A stretch of 5,104 nucleotides of DNA from an uncultured Collinsella sp. (lineage in GTDB: Bacteria > Actinomycetota > Coriobacteriia > Coriobacteriales > Coriobacteriaceae), in NCBI GenBank assembly GCA_900764415.1, contig CAAFOA010000458.1:1-5104 (forward strand), read 5' to 3'. The notes under the pieces are model-generated. The model made no database searches and was not told the DNA's origin. It saw nothing but the letters and a program-made list of their open reading frames with translations. Positions 1 through 5,104 of this stretch are shown here, piece after piece. A program made the translations under genes and the position numbers. How positions within the stretch are numbered: position 1 is the stretch's first letter; each line of letters opens with the position of its first letter.

Positions 1-1
1 C

Positions 2-1354
2 CAATTCCTGACCACCATTGCCGCCAATGATGCCGCAGCCGGCGATATCATCGAGTGCCGCGTGCCCCGCAGTATGCCCGAGGGCTGCCGCGTCCGCGTG
101 ATTCGCAGCCAGCGTGCCATCGACGCCGCCGGCGCCGCACTCAAGCGCGATGTGCTGCGCCGCCGAGCTGTTGATGTGTCCGTCGTGGCGCGTCTGGGCG
201 AGCCGTTTACCGTTACGCTCACCTGCTGCGACGACCCCGCGCTTACCGCCACCGCCACCGGCTTTACCGTCGAGGCCGCCAAGACCCGCGCCGTCGAGGC
301 GGCAGACCTGGTTGAGCATGTGGGCCGCATGGGCTCCTCGCCCTTTGAGGCGGCGAGCTTTGACATTTCGCTCGACGCCGGCTGCGGTATGGGCTTCTCC
401 GCCGTGCACAAGGTGCGCGCCGCCGCCTGTAAAGCGCTCGAGGAGGCCATTCTGGCACCGTACGAGGAGCGTGCGAAAACGCTCGAGTTGCCGGCGATTG
501 TAACCAGTGATTCCCGCGCCATGCCCGAGCATTACCGCGACGAGCCGCAGATCTGCGCCACCGTCACCACGCTCGAAGCCGCCGAGGCAGCTCGTGCCGA
601 GGGCGCCACGCGCATCTACATGACCACCGACGCGCTCGAGGCTGTCGGGCTCTCCCCCGCCGATGCATTTGAGCAGGGTATCGTGCCTGTACTCGACGAG
701 GTCTGCCGCACCGTCGACCACGAGCGCGTCGATCCCTGGATCAATGCTGGAGCCACCGTCGCCGTCGGCAATATCTCCGAGCTCGCCGTAGCCGCGCATG
801 CCGGCGCCACGGCCGAGATTCGCTCTTGCCTGCCGGTGCACAACACGCCCTGCATGGAGGCGCTTGCCGAGCGCGGCGCCGGTGCGTTTTGGCTCTCGCC
901 CGAGATCACGCTCGACGAGATTGTCTCGCTCGGCGCCGCCGCGCCCGCTGCTCTGGGCATCACCGTCTTTGGCCGCCCGCGCGTCATGACAAGCGAGCAT
1001 TGCATTCTGCAGGTTGCCAATGGCTGCATCCACGATTGTGCCAACTGCCGCCTGCGTGCCCGCAAGCTCTCGCTCAAGAATATCGACGGAAAGGTCATGC
1101 CCGTCCGCACCGACATCCACGGCCGCTCTCGCCTGTACGATGCCTACCCCATCGACCTCACGCCGCAGGTTCCTCAGCTGCTCGACGCCGGCGTGCGTCG
1201 CCTCATGGTGGACGGAACGCTGCTCGAGACGGATGAGGTGGGCCGTGCCGTCGCCCGCGTCCGTCGTGCCGTCGAAGCAGCGCAGACCGGCCGCAAGCCC
1301 GCCGCCCGCCTACGCGGGGCGACCTCGGGCTGCATGTTTGTGGGAATCAGCTAA
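2..1354 (+). CDS. U32-family protein, RlhA-like (peptidase U32/DUF3656 type), C-terminal part; 5' end outside window
   Basis: The reading frame is open from the first bases of the window, so the true start and the N-terminal U32 barrel lie upstream; the GTG at 62 is internal. About 450 residues remain, against roughly 650-850 for whole proteins of this type. Numbering from codon 62, residues 80-130 resemble the DUF3656 ('collagenase-like') segment, with a GSSPFE stretch followed by FSAVHKVRAAA. Residues 165-305 look like a second barrel-like region. A cysteine cluster follows at C314, C322, C326 and C329 (codons 1001-1048), then KVMPVRTD and SRLYDAYPIDL, which match the C-terminal half of large U32 proteins. 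The tail GATSGCMFVGIS is the usual family ending. Characterised relatives (RlhA, TrhP) are iron-sulfur RNA hydroxylases acting on 23S rRNA or tRNA wobble uridine, despite the 'peptidase/collagenase' label. The cysteines are therefore probably metal-binding; this is inference. The downstream pseudouridine synthase supports an RNA-modification role. Confidence 0.85.
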   Translation, partial: QFLTTIAANDAAAGDIIECRVPRSMPEGCRVRVIRSQRAIDAAGAALKRDVLRRRAVDVSVVARLGEPFTVTLTCCDDPALTATATGFTVEAAKTRAVEAADLVEHVGRMGSSPFEAASFDISLDAGCGMGFSAVHKVRAAACKALEEAILAPYEERAKTLELPAIVTSDSRAMPEHYRDEPQICATVTTLEAAEAARAEGATRIYMTTDALEAVGLSPADAFEQGIVPVLDEVCRTVDHERVDPWINAGATVAVGNISELAVAAHAGATAEIRSCLPVHNTPCMEALAERGAGAFWLSPEITLDEIVSLGAAAPAALGITVFGRPRVMTSEHCILQVANGCIHDCANCRLRARKLSLKNIDGKVMPVRTDIHGRSRLYDAYPIDLTPQVPQLLDAGVRRLMVDGTLLETDEVGRAVARVRRAVEAAQTGRKPAARLRGATSGCMFVGIS

Positions 1355-1369
1355 CCGAAAGGCTTACAC

Positions 1370-2029
1370 GTGAACGAAGAACCTCAAGTCCTCTACTGCG
1401 ACGCCTGGCTCATGGCCATCGACAAGCCCGCCGGCATGATCGTCCACGGCGACGGCACCGGCGAGCGCACGCTCACCGACTACGCCAGCGACCTGCTGCT
1501 GGCGATGGGCGACGGCTTTGCCGCGACCGACATGCAGCCGCTCAACCGCCTGGACCGCGACACCACCGGCGTGGTGCTGTTCTCGCTCGACAAGCAGACG
1601 CAGCCCGCCTTTGACCAGATGGTGATCGACCACGCTTTCGAGAAGCACTACCTGGCGCTCGCCGAGGGCAAGATCGACTGGAACGAAAAGCTCATCGACA
1701 AGCCCATCGCCCGCGACCGTCACGACAGCCGAAAGATGCGCGTCGGCGCCAGCGGCAAGCCGTCTCAAACGCGCGTGAAGGTGCTCAAGCGCCTTAAGAG
1801 CCGCCGAGGCCTGCCCACGCGTTCGTATATCGATGTCGAGCTGCTCACCGGCCGCAAACACCAGATCCGCGTGCACCTGGCGAGCGAGCGTCATCCCCTG
1901 GTGGGCGACGAGCTCTACGGCACGCCGCGTCCCTGCGGCCTGATGCTCCATGCCCACAGCGTGTCCTTTACGCATCCCGTAACCGGCGAGCCCATCCACA
2001 TCGAAGCCCCCTGCCCCTGGGAGCCCTAA
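1370..2029 (+). CDS. RluA-family pseudouridine synthase (short, no S4 domain)
   Basis: This 219-residue protein would isomerise uridine to pseudouridine in rRNA or tRNA in the cytoplasm. The catalytic motif is NRLDRDTTG at residues 59-67, with D62 as the expected catalytic aspartate. EKHYLAL at 91-97 supplies the conserved Lys/Tyr region. GRKHQIRVHL at 161-170 and HPLVGDELYG at 175-184 are hallmark C-terminal motifs, and LHAHSVSFTHPVTGE closes the fold. There is no N-terminal S4 RNA-binding domain, as in RluA/TruC-size members; the exact target position cannot be assigned. The GTG start at 1370 is favoured by a GAAAGG Shine-Dalgarno at 1357-1362 with 7 nt spacing, and by VLYCDAWLMAIDKPAG being the normal family N-terminus. 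It begins 15 bp after the U32 gene, so co-transcription is likely. The stop codon overlaps the first base pairs of a stem-loop repeat that may end the transcript. Confidence 0.93.
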   Translation: MNEEPQVLYCDAWLMAIDKPAGMIVHGDGTGERTLTDYASDLLLAMGDGFAATDMQPLNRLDRDTTGVVLFSLDKQTQPAFDQMVIDHAFEKHYLALAEGKIDWNEKLIDKPIARDRHDSRKMRVGASGKPSQTRVKVLKRLKSRRGLPTRSYIDVELLTGRKHQIRVHLASERHPLVGDELYGTPRPCGLMLHAHSVSFTHPVTGEPIHIEAPCPWEP

Positions 2030-2068
2030 ACCACCACAATGGGGACAGGCACCTTTGTGGTGGTTTTG
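2028..2068. repeat. 40-bp stem-loop repeat, copy 1 (GGGGACAGGCACC loop); probable terminator of the RluA-family gene
   Basis: An 11-12-bp perfect inverted repeat (AACCACCACAA at 2029-2039 with its complement at 2055-2065, plus A2028-T2066) encloses a 15-nt loop containing GGGGACAGGCACC. It is followed by TTTT at 2064-2067. The hairpin overlaps the TAA stop at 2027-2029, so it is placed to act as the rho-independent terminator of the upstream operon. The segment 2029-2068 recurs without a mismatch at 2399-2438. Its copy number elsewhere in the genome cannot be judged from this window. Confidence 0.85.
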
Positions 2069-2097
2069 CCGCAATGGCTCAGCCGCGGTCCCAAAAC

Positions 2098-2315
2098 GTC
2101 TCGATCCGTAACAGTTAGAACCCTTTTTCCGGTCTATCTGTTACAGATCGAGACATTCGAATCCCCCTTAAGGGAAAATCTCAATCTGTAACAATAACTC
2201 GGCAAAATCGGTCCCAGATGTTACAGATCGAGACAAAGGGACGGCGCGGTTCGGAAGTATCTCAATCTGTAACATCTAACCCACTTTTGACAGTCCAGTT
2301 GTTACAGACTTAGAC
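2098..2315. repeat. Array of six 16-bp repeats in alternating orientation (three hairpin units)
   Basis: The motif TGTTACAGATCGAGAC and its reverse complement alternate: 2098-2113 (-), 2139-2154 (+), 2178-2193 (-), 2219-2234 (+), 2259-2274 (-), 2300-2315 (+). Starts are spaced 41, 39, 41, 40 and 41 bp, leaving 23-25-nt intervening segments of differing sequence. Neighbouring -/+ pairs can fold into 16-bp hairpins with 25-nt loops; the +/- neighbours could pair alternatively. Each pair with its following gap forms an 80-81-bp tandem unit. No coding frame fits. The array lies between the 3' ends of two convergent genes, so it would form 3' untranslated sequence of whichever transcript reads through. 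Function is unknown. Confidence 0.9.
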
Positions 2316-2331
2316 AAACCGGCAGACAACG

Positions 2332-2367
2332 AAAGCGGCAACGCCCGTGATGGACGTTGCCGCTTTT
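2332..2367 (+). terminator. Rho-independent terminator-like hairpin in the convergent intergenic region
   Basis: A perfect 12-bp inverted repeat (AAAGCGGCAACG at 2332-2343 with its complement at 2355-2366) has an 11-nt loop and ends in TTTT at 2364-2367. The left arm carries A residues, so on the minus strand the hairpin is followed by only TTT. It could serve transcripts from both sides but fits the + strand better. On the + strand there is no gene between it and the RluA-family gene, so it may be a second barrier, the end of a transcript from the repeat array, or a bidirectional terminator shared with the DeoR gene. Confidence 0.7.
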
Positions 2368-2398
2368 CTATTGAGAAAACTAATCGGTTTTCGTTACT

Positions 2399-2438
2399 AA
2401 CCACCACAATGGGGACAGGCACCTTTGTGGTGGTTTTG
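2399..2438. repeat. 40-bp stem-loop repeat, copy 2 (identical to copy 1)
   Basis: This copy is base-for-base identical to 2029-2068 and in the same orientation, 370 bp downstream. It has 11-bp arms at 2399-2409 and 2425-2435 with GGGGACAGGCACC in the loop. It lies 21 nt beyond the stop codon of the minus-strand DeoR gene. On the minus strand the stem is followed by only two T residues, so it is a weaker terminator in that direction than copy 1 is for the plus strand. Confidence 0.85.
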
Positions 2439-2459
2439 GCCTTAGCCTGCCCCTGCTTG

Positions 2460-3206
2460 CTAGACCGTGATGACGTTATCCATCGACTGGTACTTGGCGG
2501 GCACCTCGCCCGCGGTGATGATCGTTGCGTCGCGGAAGTCCGCGAACTTGACGGGCGCCACCATGCCAAATTTGCTGGCGTCCGAGATTACGAAGCGTTT
2601 GGCGGTATGGCGCATCGAGACACGCTTGACCTGCGCTTCCTCAATATCCGGCGTGGTGAGACCTTGCTCGGCGGCGATGCCATTGGAACCCCAAAAGCCG
2701 CAGTTGAAGTTATAGCGATCCAGAGTTGCCAAGGCATCGGGACCGACGAGCGCCTCGGTCTCGGGCTTGAGCTCGCCGCCCAGCACCACGGTGCGCATGC
2801 CGCGCAAAGCGAGGTGCTGAGCGTGAAGCACGGAATCAGTCACATAGGTGACGCCCTCAAGGCGCGGAAGATGCTCGATGAGCTTGAGGGTCGTGGAGCC
2901 CGAATCGATATACACAAAGCTATCGGGCTCCACAAGCGCCGCCGCACGGGCGCAGATACGCTCCTTGTCGTCGTTATGGAGATCGCTGCGCTCGCCGATC
3001 GTCAGGTCGCGCGTCACGTGCGCGCGCTCCAGACTCGTCGCGCCTCCGTGCACCTTGGCGATACGGTGCGCGCGGTCGAGCGTTTGCAAGTCACGGCGAA
3101 TGGTGGACGGTGTCACGCCCAGGGCTTCGGCAAGCTCCGGCACGGTAACCGAGCCGGCCTGCTGCACCATCGACACGATCGCGTTGAGCCTATCTTCCGC
3201 AAGCAT
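2460..3206 (-). CDS. DeoR/GlpR-family transcriptional regulator
   Basis: At 248 residues this is the usual length of the family. The N-terminus (MLAEDRLNAIVSMVQQAG) leads into a winged helix-turn-helix at about residues 19-45 (VPELAEALGV, then PSTIRRDLQTLD) and the family hinge KVHGGA at 51-56. The C-terminal DeoR sensor domain shows DSGSTT at 101-106 (phosphate/sugar-phosphate loop), VLGGELKPET at 141-150, GSNGI at 173-177, TTPDIEEAQVK at 184-194 and SDASKFG at 208-214. Family members typically repress sugar or polyol operons and respond to a phosphorylated intermediate; the effector here is unknown. The gene starts 3 bp after the stop of the oxidoreductase. Its Shine-Dalgarno AGGAGG (3215-3220, minus strand) sits in that gene's terminal Glu codons, 8 nt before the ATG, so translation is probably coupled. 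The likely target is its own operon. Confidence 0.93.
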   Translation of the reverse strand: MLAEDRLNAIVSMVQQAGSVTVPELAEALGVTPSTIRRDLQTLDRAHRIAKVHGGATSLERAHVTRDLTIGERSDLHNDDKERICARAAALVEPDSFVYIDSGSTTLKLIEHLPRLEGVTYVTDSVLHAQHLALRGMRTVVLGGELKPETEALVGPDALATLDRYNFNCGFWGSNGIAAEQGLTTPDIEEAQVKRVSMRHTAKRFVISDASKFGMVAPVKFADFRDATIITAGEVPAKYQSMDNVITV

Positions 3207-3209
3207 CGC

Positions 3210-4292
3210 TTACTCCTCCTCGGGGTACACGACTCCCCAATCGGCTCGGAGCTTGGTCATCAGCTCCATAACATCGGAAGCATAGCCCAGAAGCTCGCGC
3301 TTCGAATCATCGCCGGCAACGGCCTTCTCCAGGTCGGCCATCTCGTAGCACAGAGCGTATGCCTCGGTGCCAGTGTGGACCTCCTCACGGTGACCGTCCG
3401 CAGTCCACACGATGGTCGCATGGTCGGCGCGCGGATACTCGTTGACCTCGATATAGCACTTATCGAAACTGATGACCGAGCGCTTGGGCTGTTTGGAGTG
3501 GAGCGTAAGGCTCACGACGCCCAGCTGCTGCTCGGCGTTACGGCAGACAATGCCGCCCGCAACGTCGACACCGGTCTCACAGGTGTTGCCCAGCGAGACA
3601 ACCTCAGCGGGCTGGCTCGCCATAAACAGGCGCATGACGGAGAGCGCATACACGCCAATGTCGAGCATGGCGCCGCCGGCAAGGTTGCGATTGTAGAAGC
3701 GATTGGTCAGATCGCCGTACTCCTTGTAGCTGCCAAAGTTGAGCTGAGCGAGATTCATGCGGCCGAACTCGCCAGCATCCATGCGACGGCGCAGCTCCTG
3801 ATACAGCGGCATGTGAAGCACCGTGGTGGCGTCCATAAGGACCACGTTATGCTCGTCGGCGATGGCACGGGCCTCGTCGAGCTCGGCGGAGTTGAGGGTA
3901 ATGGCTTTCTCGCAGAGCACATGCTTGCCGGCGGCCAGCGCGGCACGCAGATAGGTGATATGCGTGTTGTGCGGCGTGGTGATATAGACGGCGTCGATGT
4001 CCGGATCGGCGTAGAGGTCCTCAACCGTCTCGTACACCTTCTCGACACCATACTGCTCGGCAAAAGCCTGGGCCTTGGACGGCGTACGGTTGGCGACACC
4101 CGCGAGCTTGCGACCGGCCAGAGCGAGGGACTGGGCCATTTGGTTGGCGATAACGCCGCACCCGATCACGGCCCAGCGGAGCTCGGGGGCCGTAAAGATA
4201 TCATCGGGGAACGGCTGATCCTGGACCGAGGCAAACGCCGCCTTTGCGGCTGCCTCGGCGTCGAGCGGAGCCTGTTTGGAATCTGCCATCAT
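3210..4292 (-). CDS. Gfo/Idh/MocA-family NAD(P)-dependent oxidoreductase
   Basis: A cytoplasmic dehydrogenase of about 360 residues. After an Ala-rich leader of some 37 residues, the Rossmann fold begins with RWAVIGCGVIANQMA (GxGxxA at 44-49). DAVYITTPHNTH at 100-111 is the usual strand-4 region. CEKAIT at 127-132 corresponds to the family EKP motif, with K129 as the probable catalytic lysine but Ala in place of Pro. GGAMLDIGVYAL at 206-217 is the C-domain signature and resembles the dihydrodiol/D-xylose dehydrogenase branch. The substrate, probably a sugar or polyol, cannot be named from sequence. Two ATG codons open the frame: 4292 lies only 3 nt from the AGGAGG at 4296-4301, whereas 4289 lies 6 nt away, so 4289 (359 aa) may be the true start. 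It is the first gene of an operon with the DeoR-family regulator. Confidence 0.93.
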   Translation of the reverse strand: MMADSKQAPLDAEAAAKAAFASVQDQPFPDDIFTAPELRWAVIGCGVIANQMAQSLALAGRKLAGVANRTPSKAQAFAEQYGVEKVYETVEDLYADPDIDAVYITTPHNTHITYLRAALAAGKHVLCEKAITLNSAELDEARAIADEHNVVLMDATTVLHMPLYQELRRRMDAGEFGRMNLAQLNFGSYKEYGDLTNRFYNRNLAGGAMLDIGVYALSVMRLFMASQPAEVVSLGNTCETGVDVAGGIVCRNAEQQLGVVSLTLHSKQPKRSVISFDKCYIEVNEYPRADHATIVWTADGHREEVHTGTEAYALCYEMADLEKAVAGDDSKRELLGYASDVMELMTKLRADWGVVYPEEE

Positions 4293-4295
4293 GTG

Positions 4296-4301
4296 CCTCC
4301 T
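4296..4301 (-). promoter_or_regulatory. Shine-Dalgarno of the oxidoreductase gene
   Basis: AGGAGG on the minus strand is a full anti-16S match. It stands 3 nt from the first ATG (4292) and 6 nt from the second ATG (4289), so it favours the second codon. Confidence 0.75.
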
Positions 4302-4340
4302 GAGTCATCGAAGGTTCTTCATTTCTAACAGCCCTATATT

Positions 4341-4386
4341 CGCACAATTGCGCGCGTATTTGCTTGTATTTGCGTGTTTATTTGTT
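4341..4386. promoter_or_regulatory. T-rich 10-bp tandem repeats upstream of the oxidoreductase operon; candidate operator
   Basis: On the + strand, consecutive 10-bp units ATTGCGCGCG (4347), TATTTGCTTG (4357), TATTTGCGTG (4367) and a degenerate TTTATTTGTT (4377) place a TTGC/TTTG core on about one helical face. The proximal end overlaps an imperfect palindrome around CAATTG at 4342-4353. The block is 50-95 bp upstream of the oxidoreductase start, where a repressor site would be expected. T-rich direct repeats are typical of some DeoR-family operators, so the co-encoded regulator is the natural candidate. This is inference; no binding data can be read from sequence. Confidence 0.45.
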
Positions 4387-4420
4387 TATCTGTCATTATT
4401 TAACCATAGTTAGCAGATGT

Positions 4421-4470
4421 TTGCGCGGTTATGCGCATTATCGCGCAAGACTCTGCGCGTAAATGCGCAT
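4421..4470. promoter_or_regulatory. GCGC-rich nested dyad and repeated ATGCGCAT palindromes; candidate regulator site/promoter
   Basis: A 28-bp dyad at 4421-4448 has perfect 7-bp outer arms (TTGCGCG/CGCGCAA) and a perfect central palindrome ATGCGCAT (4431-4438), all about the same centre. A second ATGCGCAT lies at 4463-4470 within TGCGC-6-GCGCA. TGCGC-type cores begin at 4422, 4432, 4442, 4454 and 4464, close to helical spacing. On the minus strand the segment also contains TTTACG-15 nt-GATAAT, a weak -35/-10 candidate for the oxidoreductase operon. The dyad structure is seen directly; the promoter role is uncertain. Confidence 0.45.
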
Positions 4471-4587
4471 GCGACGATCCTTGTGAGACATAAAGAGGCG
4501 GCACACCAAAGCCCTAAAAGAGAGAGCGGGCTGTATTACTCAACCCCTCTGAGAAGGCATCAGGTATCAATGAACCGCCCTGAACTA

Positions 4588-4723
4588 CCGGCACATAGGG
4601 ACCCAGCTGCCGGCACCTGAAGGGACTGTCCCCATGTGACGCTTTAGTGGCAAGGCTGTCCCCGTCAACTAGCCGTTTAAGAACGTCCCCAACGACTGCT
4701 CATTTAAGTCTGTCCCCAATGAG
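4588..4723. repeat. Cluster of degenerate stem-loops sharing TGTCCCC (GGGGACA on the minus strand)
   Basis: TGTCCCC or CGTCCCC occurs at 4627, 4657, 4684 and 4711, 27-30 bp apart. The motif sits at the 3' side of a loop whose flanks are self-complementary but differ from unit to unit: CTCATT/AATGAG (4699-4704/4718-4723), CGTT/AACG (4674-4677/4691-4694), a weaker TAGT/ACTA (4645-4648/4668-4671), and CACATAGGGAC with near-complement at 4628-4638 (10 of 11 pairs). CCGGCAC is directly repeated at 4588 and 4610. The loop motif is the reverse complement of that in the two 40-bp repeats at 2029 and 2399, suggesting one family. No gene is supported here. Confidence 0.65.
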
Positions 4724-4732
4724 TAGGGATAG

Positions 4733-4767
4733 AAAAAAGGCCCGGGTGCCGTGGCATCCGGGCCTTT
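4733..4767 (-). terminator. Strong rho-independent terminator of rplX
   Basis: A 14-bp GC-rich stem (4736-4749 with 4754-4767, one G-T pair) has a 4-nt loop. Read on the minus strand it ends in TTTTTT (4738-4733). It lies 26 nt after the rplX stop codon, so it ends the ribosomal protein transcript before the repeat cluster. Confidence 0.92.
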
Positions 4768-4793
4768 GCTAGCAACTTGATGTTGCGGGCAGC

Positions 4794-5099
4794 TTAGAAC
4801 TTGTGGCCGCACTTCTTGCAGACGCGCAGCTTGTTCTTGCCGTCCTTCTCGTGACCGACGCGGGTAACCTTACCGCACTCGGGGCAAACGAGATTGACGT
4901 TGGAGGCGTCGATGGGAGCCTCCTGCGAAACGATGCCGCCCTGCTGGTTGGCAGCGTTGGGCTTGACGGCCTTCTTGACGACCGAAACGCCCTCGACAAC
5001 GACCTTGTTCTCGGCGGGGAGAGCACGCAGGACAACGCCCTGCTTGCCGCGATCCTTACCAGAGAGAACCTGGACCTTATCGCCCTTCTTGATATACAT
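4794..5099 (-). CDS. rplX: 50S ribosomal protein L24
   Basis: This 101-residue protein is an assembly initiator of the large ribosomal subunit that binds 23S rRNA. The N-terminal KOW segment is clear ([20 protein letters not shown], residues 4-23), followed by [17 protein letters not shown] (31-47), [10 protein letters not shown] (54-63) and SNVNLV (66-71). The C-terminus is a Cys4 zinc-ribbon-like extension: C72-x2-C75 and C94-x2-C97, with the TRVG signature at 79-82 between them. Length and motifs match the cysteine-containing form of L24. The ATG at 5099 is 5 bases from the window edge, so the ribosome-binding site and any rplN upstream are out of view. A terminator follows directly and no rplE is found downstream within the window, which departs from the usual rplN-rplX-rplE order. 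Confidence 0.96.
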   Translation of the reverse strand: MYIKKGDKVQVLSGKDRGKQGVVLRALPAENKVVVEGVSVVKKAVKPNAANQQGGIVSQEAPIDASNVNLVCPECGKVTRVGHEKDGKNKLRVCKKCGHKF

Positions 5100-5104
5100 A
5101 TATC

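Noticed and set aside
1364..2074. 236-codon open frame on the - strand
   Set aside because: It is antisense to the RluA-family gene, whose catalytic motifs are unambiguous.
2098..2315. CRISPR array
   Set aside because: The repeats alternate in orientation, are only 16 bp, the intervals share a pattern, and no cas gene is visible.
2098..2315. Integron attC sites (ATCTAAC at 2274-2280 fits RYYYAAC)
   Set aside because: No matching GTTRRRY partner at the right distance, no cassette ORFs between repeats and no integrase in view.
2375..2392. Small inverted repeat GAAAAC/GTTTTC
   Set aside because: Six A/T-rich base pairs are too weak to call a separate terminator or site.
2276..2569. 97-codon open frame on the - strand
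   Set aside because: It runs from the end of the DeoR coding region through a terminator hairpin and into the repeat array; its Ser/Arg/Thr-rich composition looks like noise.
2409..4328. 639-codon open frame on the + strand
   Set aside because: It lies antisense to two clear genes (DeoR and Gfo/Idh/MocA families), has no family motifs, and starts inside the 40-bp repeat. It is a product of high-GC codon bias.
4510..4532. Small inverted repeat AGCCC/GGGCT in the 4480-4580 stretch
   Set aside because: Only five base pairs; I see nothing else definable in 4480-4580.
4417..4620. 67-codon open frame on the + strand
   Set aside because: It starts in the dyad region and ends in the stem-loop cluster, has no good ribosome-binding site or recognisable motif, and a low-complexity basic composition.

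Overview
The window reads like chromosomal DNA of a GC-rich Coriobacteriia-type actinobacterium, most likely Collinsella or a close relative. This placement is inferred from strong G/C bias at third codon positions, ribosomal protein L24 with a Cys4 zinc-ribbon tail, and intergenic stem-loops carrying GGGGACAG. No 16S or other definitive marker is present. Five protein genes are visible, and one of them (the U32 gene) is cut by the window edge.

Layout: (1) Bases 2-2029, + strand: the 3' part of a large U32-family (RlhA-like) gene, followed after 15 bp by a short RluA-family pseudouridine synthase. Together they look like an RNA-modification operon. (2) Bases 2030-2459: a convergent intergenic region with no gene but much structure. 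Two identical 40-bp stem-loop repeats sit at its edges. Between them lie six regularly spaced 16-bp repeats in alternating orientation (three large hairpins) and a separate terminator-like hairpin. (3) Bases 2460-4292, - strand: a tightly coupled operon of a Gfo/Idh/MocA oxidoreductase and, 3 bp downstream, a DeoR-family regulator. This suggests a small sugar or polyol catabolic unit with its own regulator; the substrate cannot be read from sequence. (4) Bases 4293-4793: a 501-bp intergenic region. Nearest the operon it holds T-rich 10-bp tandem repeats and a nested GCGC-rich dyad (candidate operator/promoter). Next comes a run of degenerate stem-loops sharing TGTCCCC, and then a strong terminator. 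(5) Bases 4794-5099, - strand: rplX (ribosomal protein L24). It ends at that terminator instead of running into rplE, as the usual spc operon order would predict.

The protein genes are ordinary. The unusual content is non-coding: the alternating repeat array at 2098-2315, the family of GGGGACA stem-loops whose arms differ but stay self-complementary, and the layered repeats upstream of the oxidoreductase operon.
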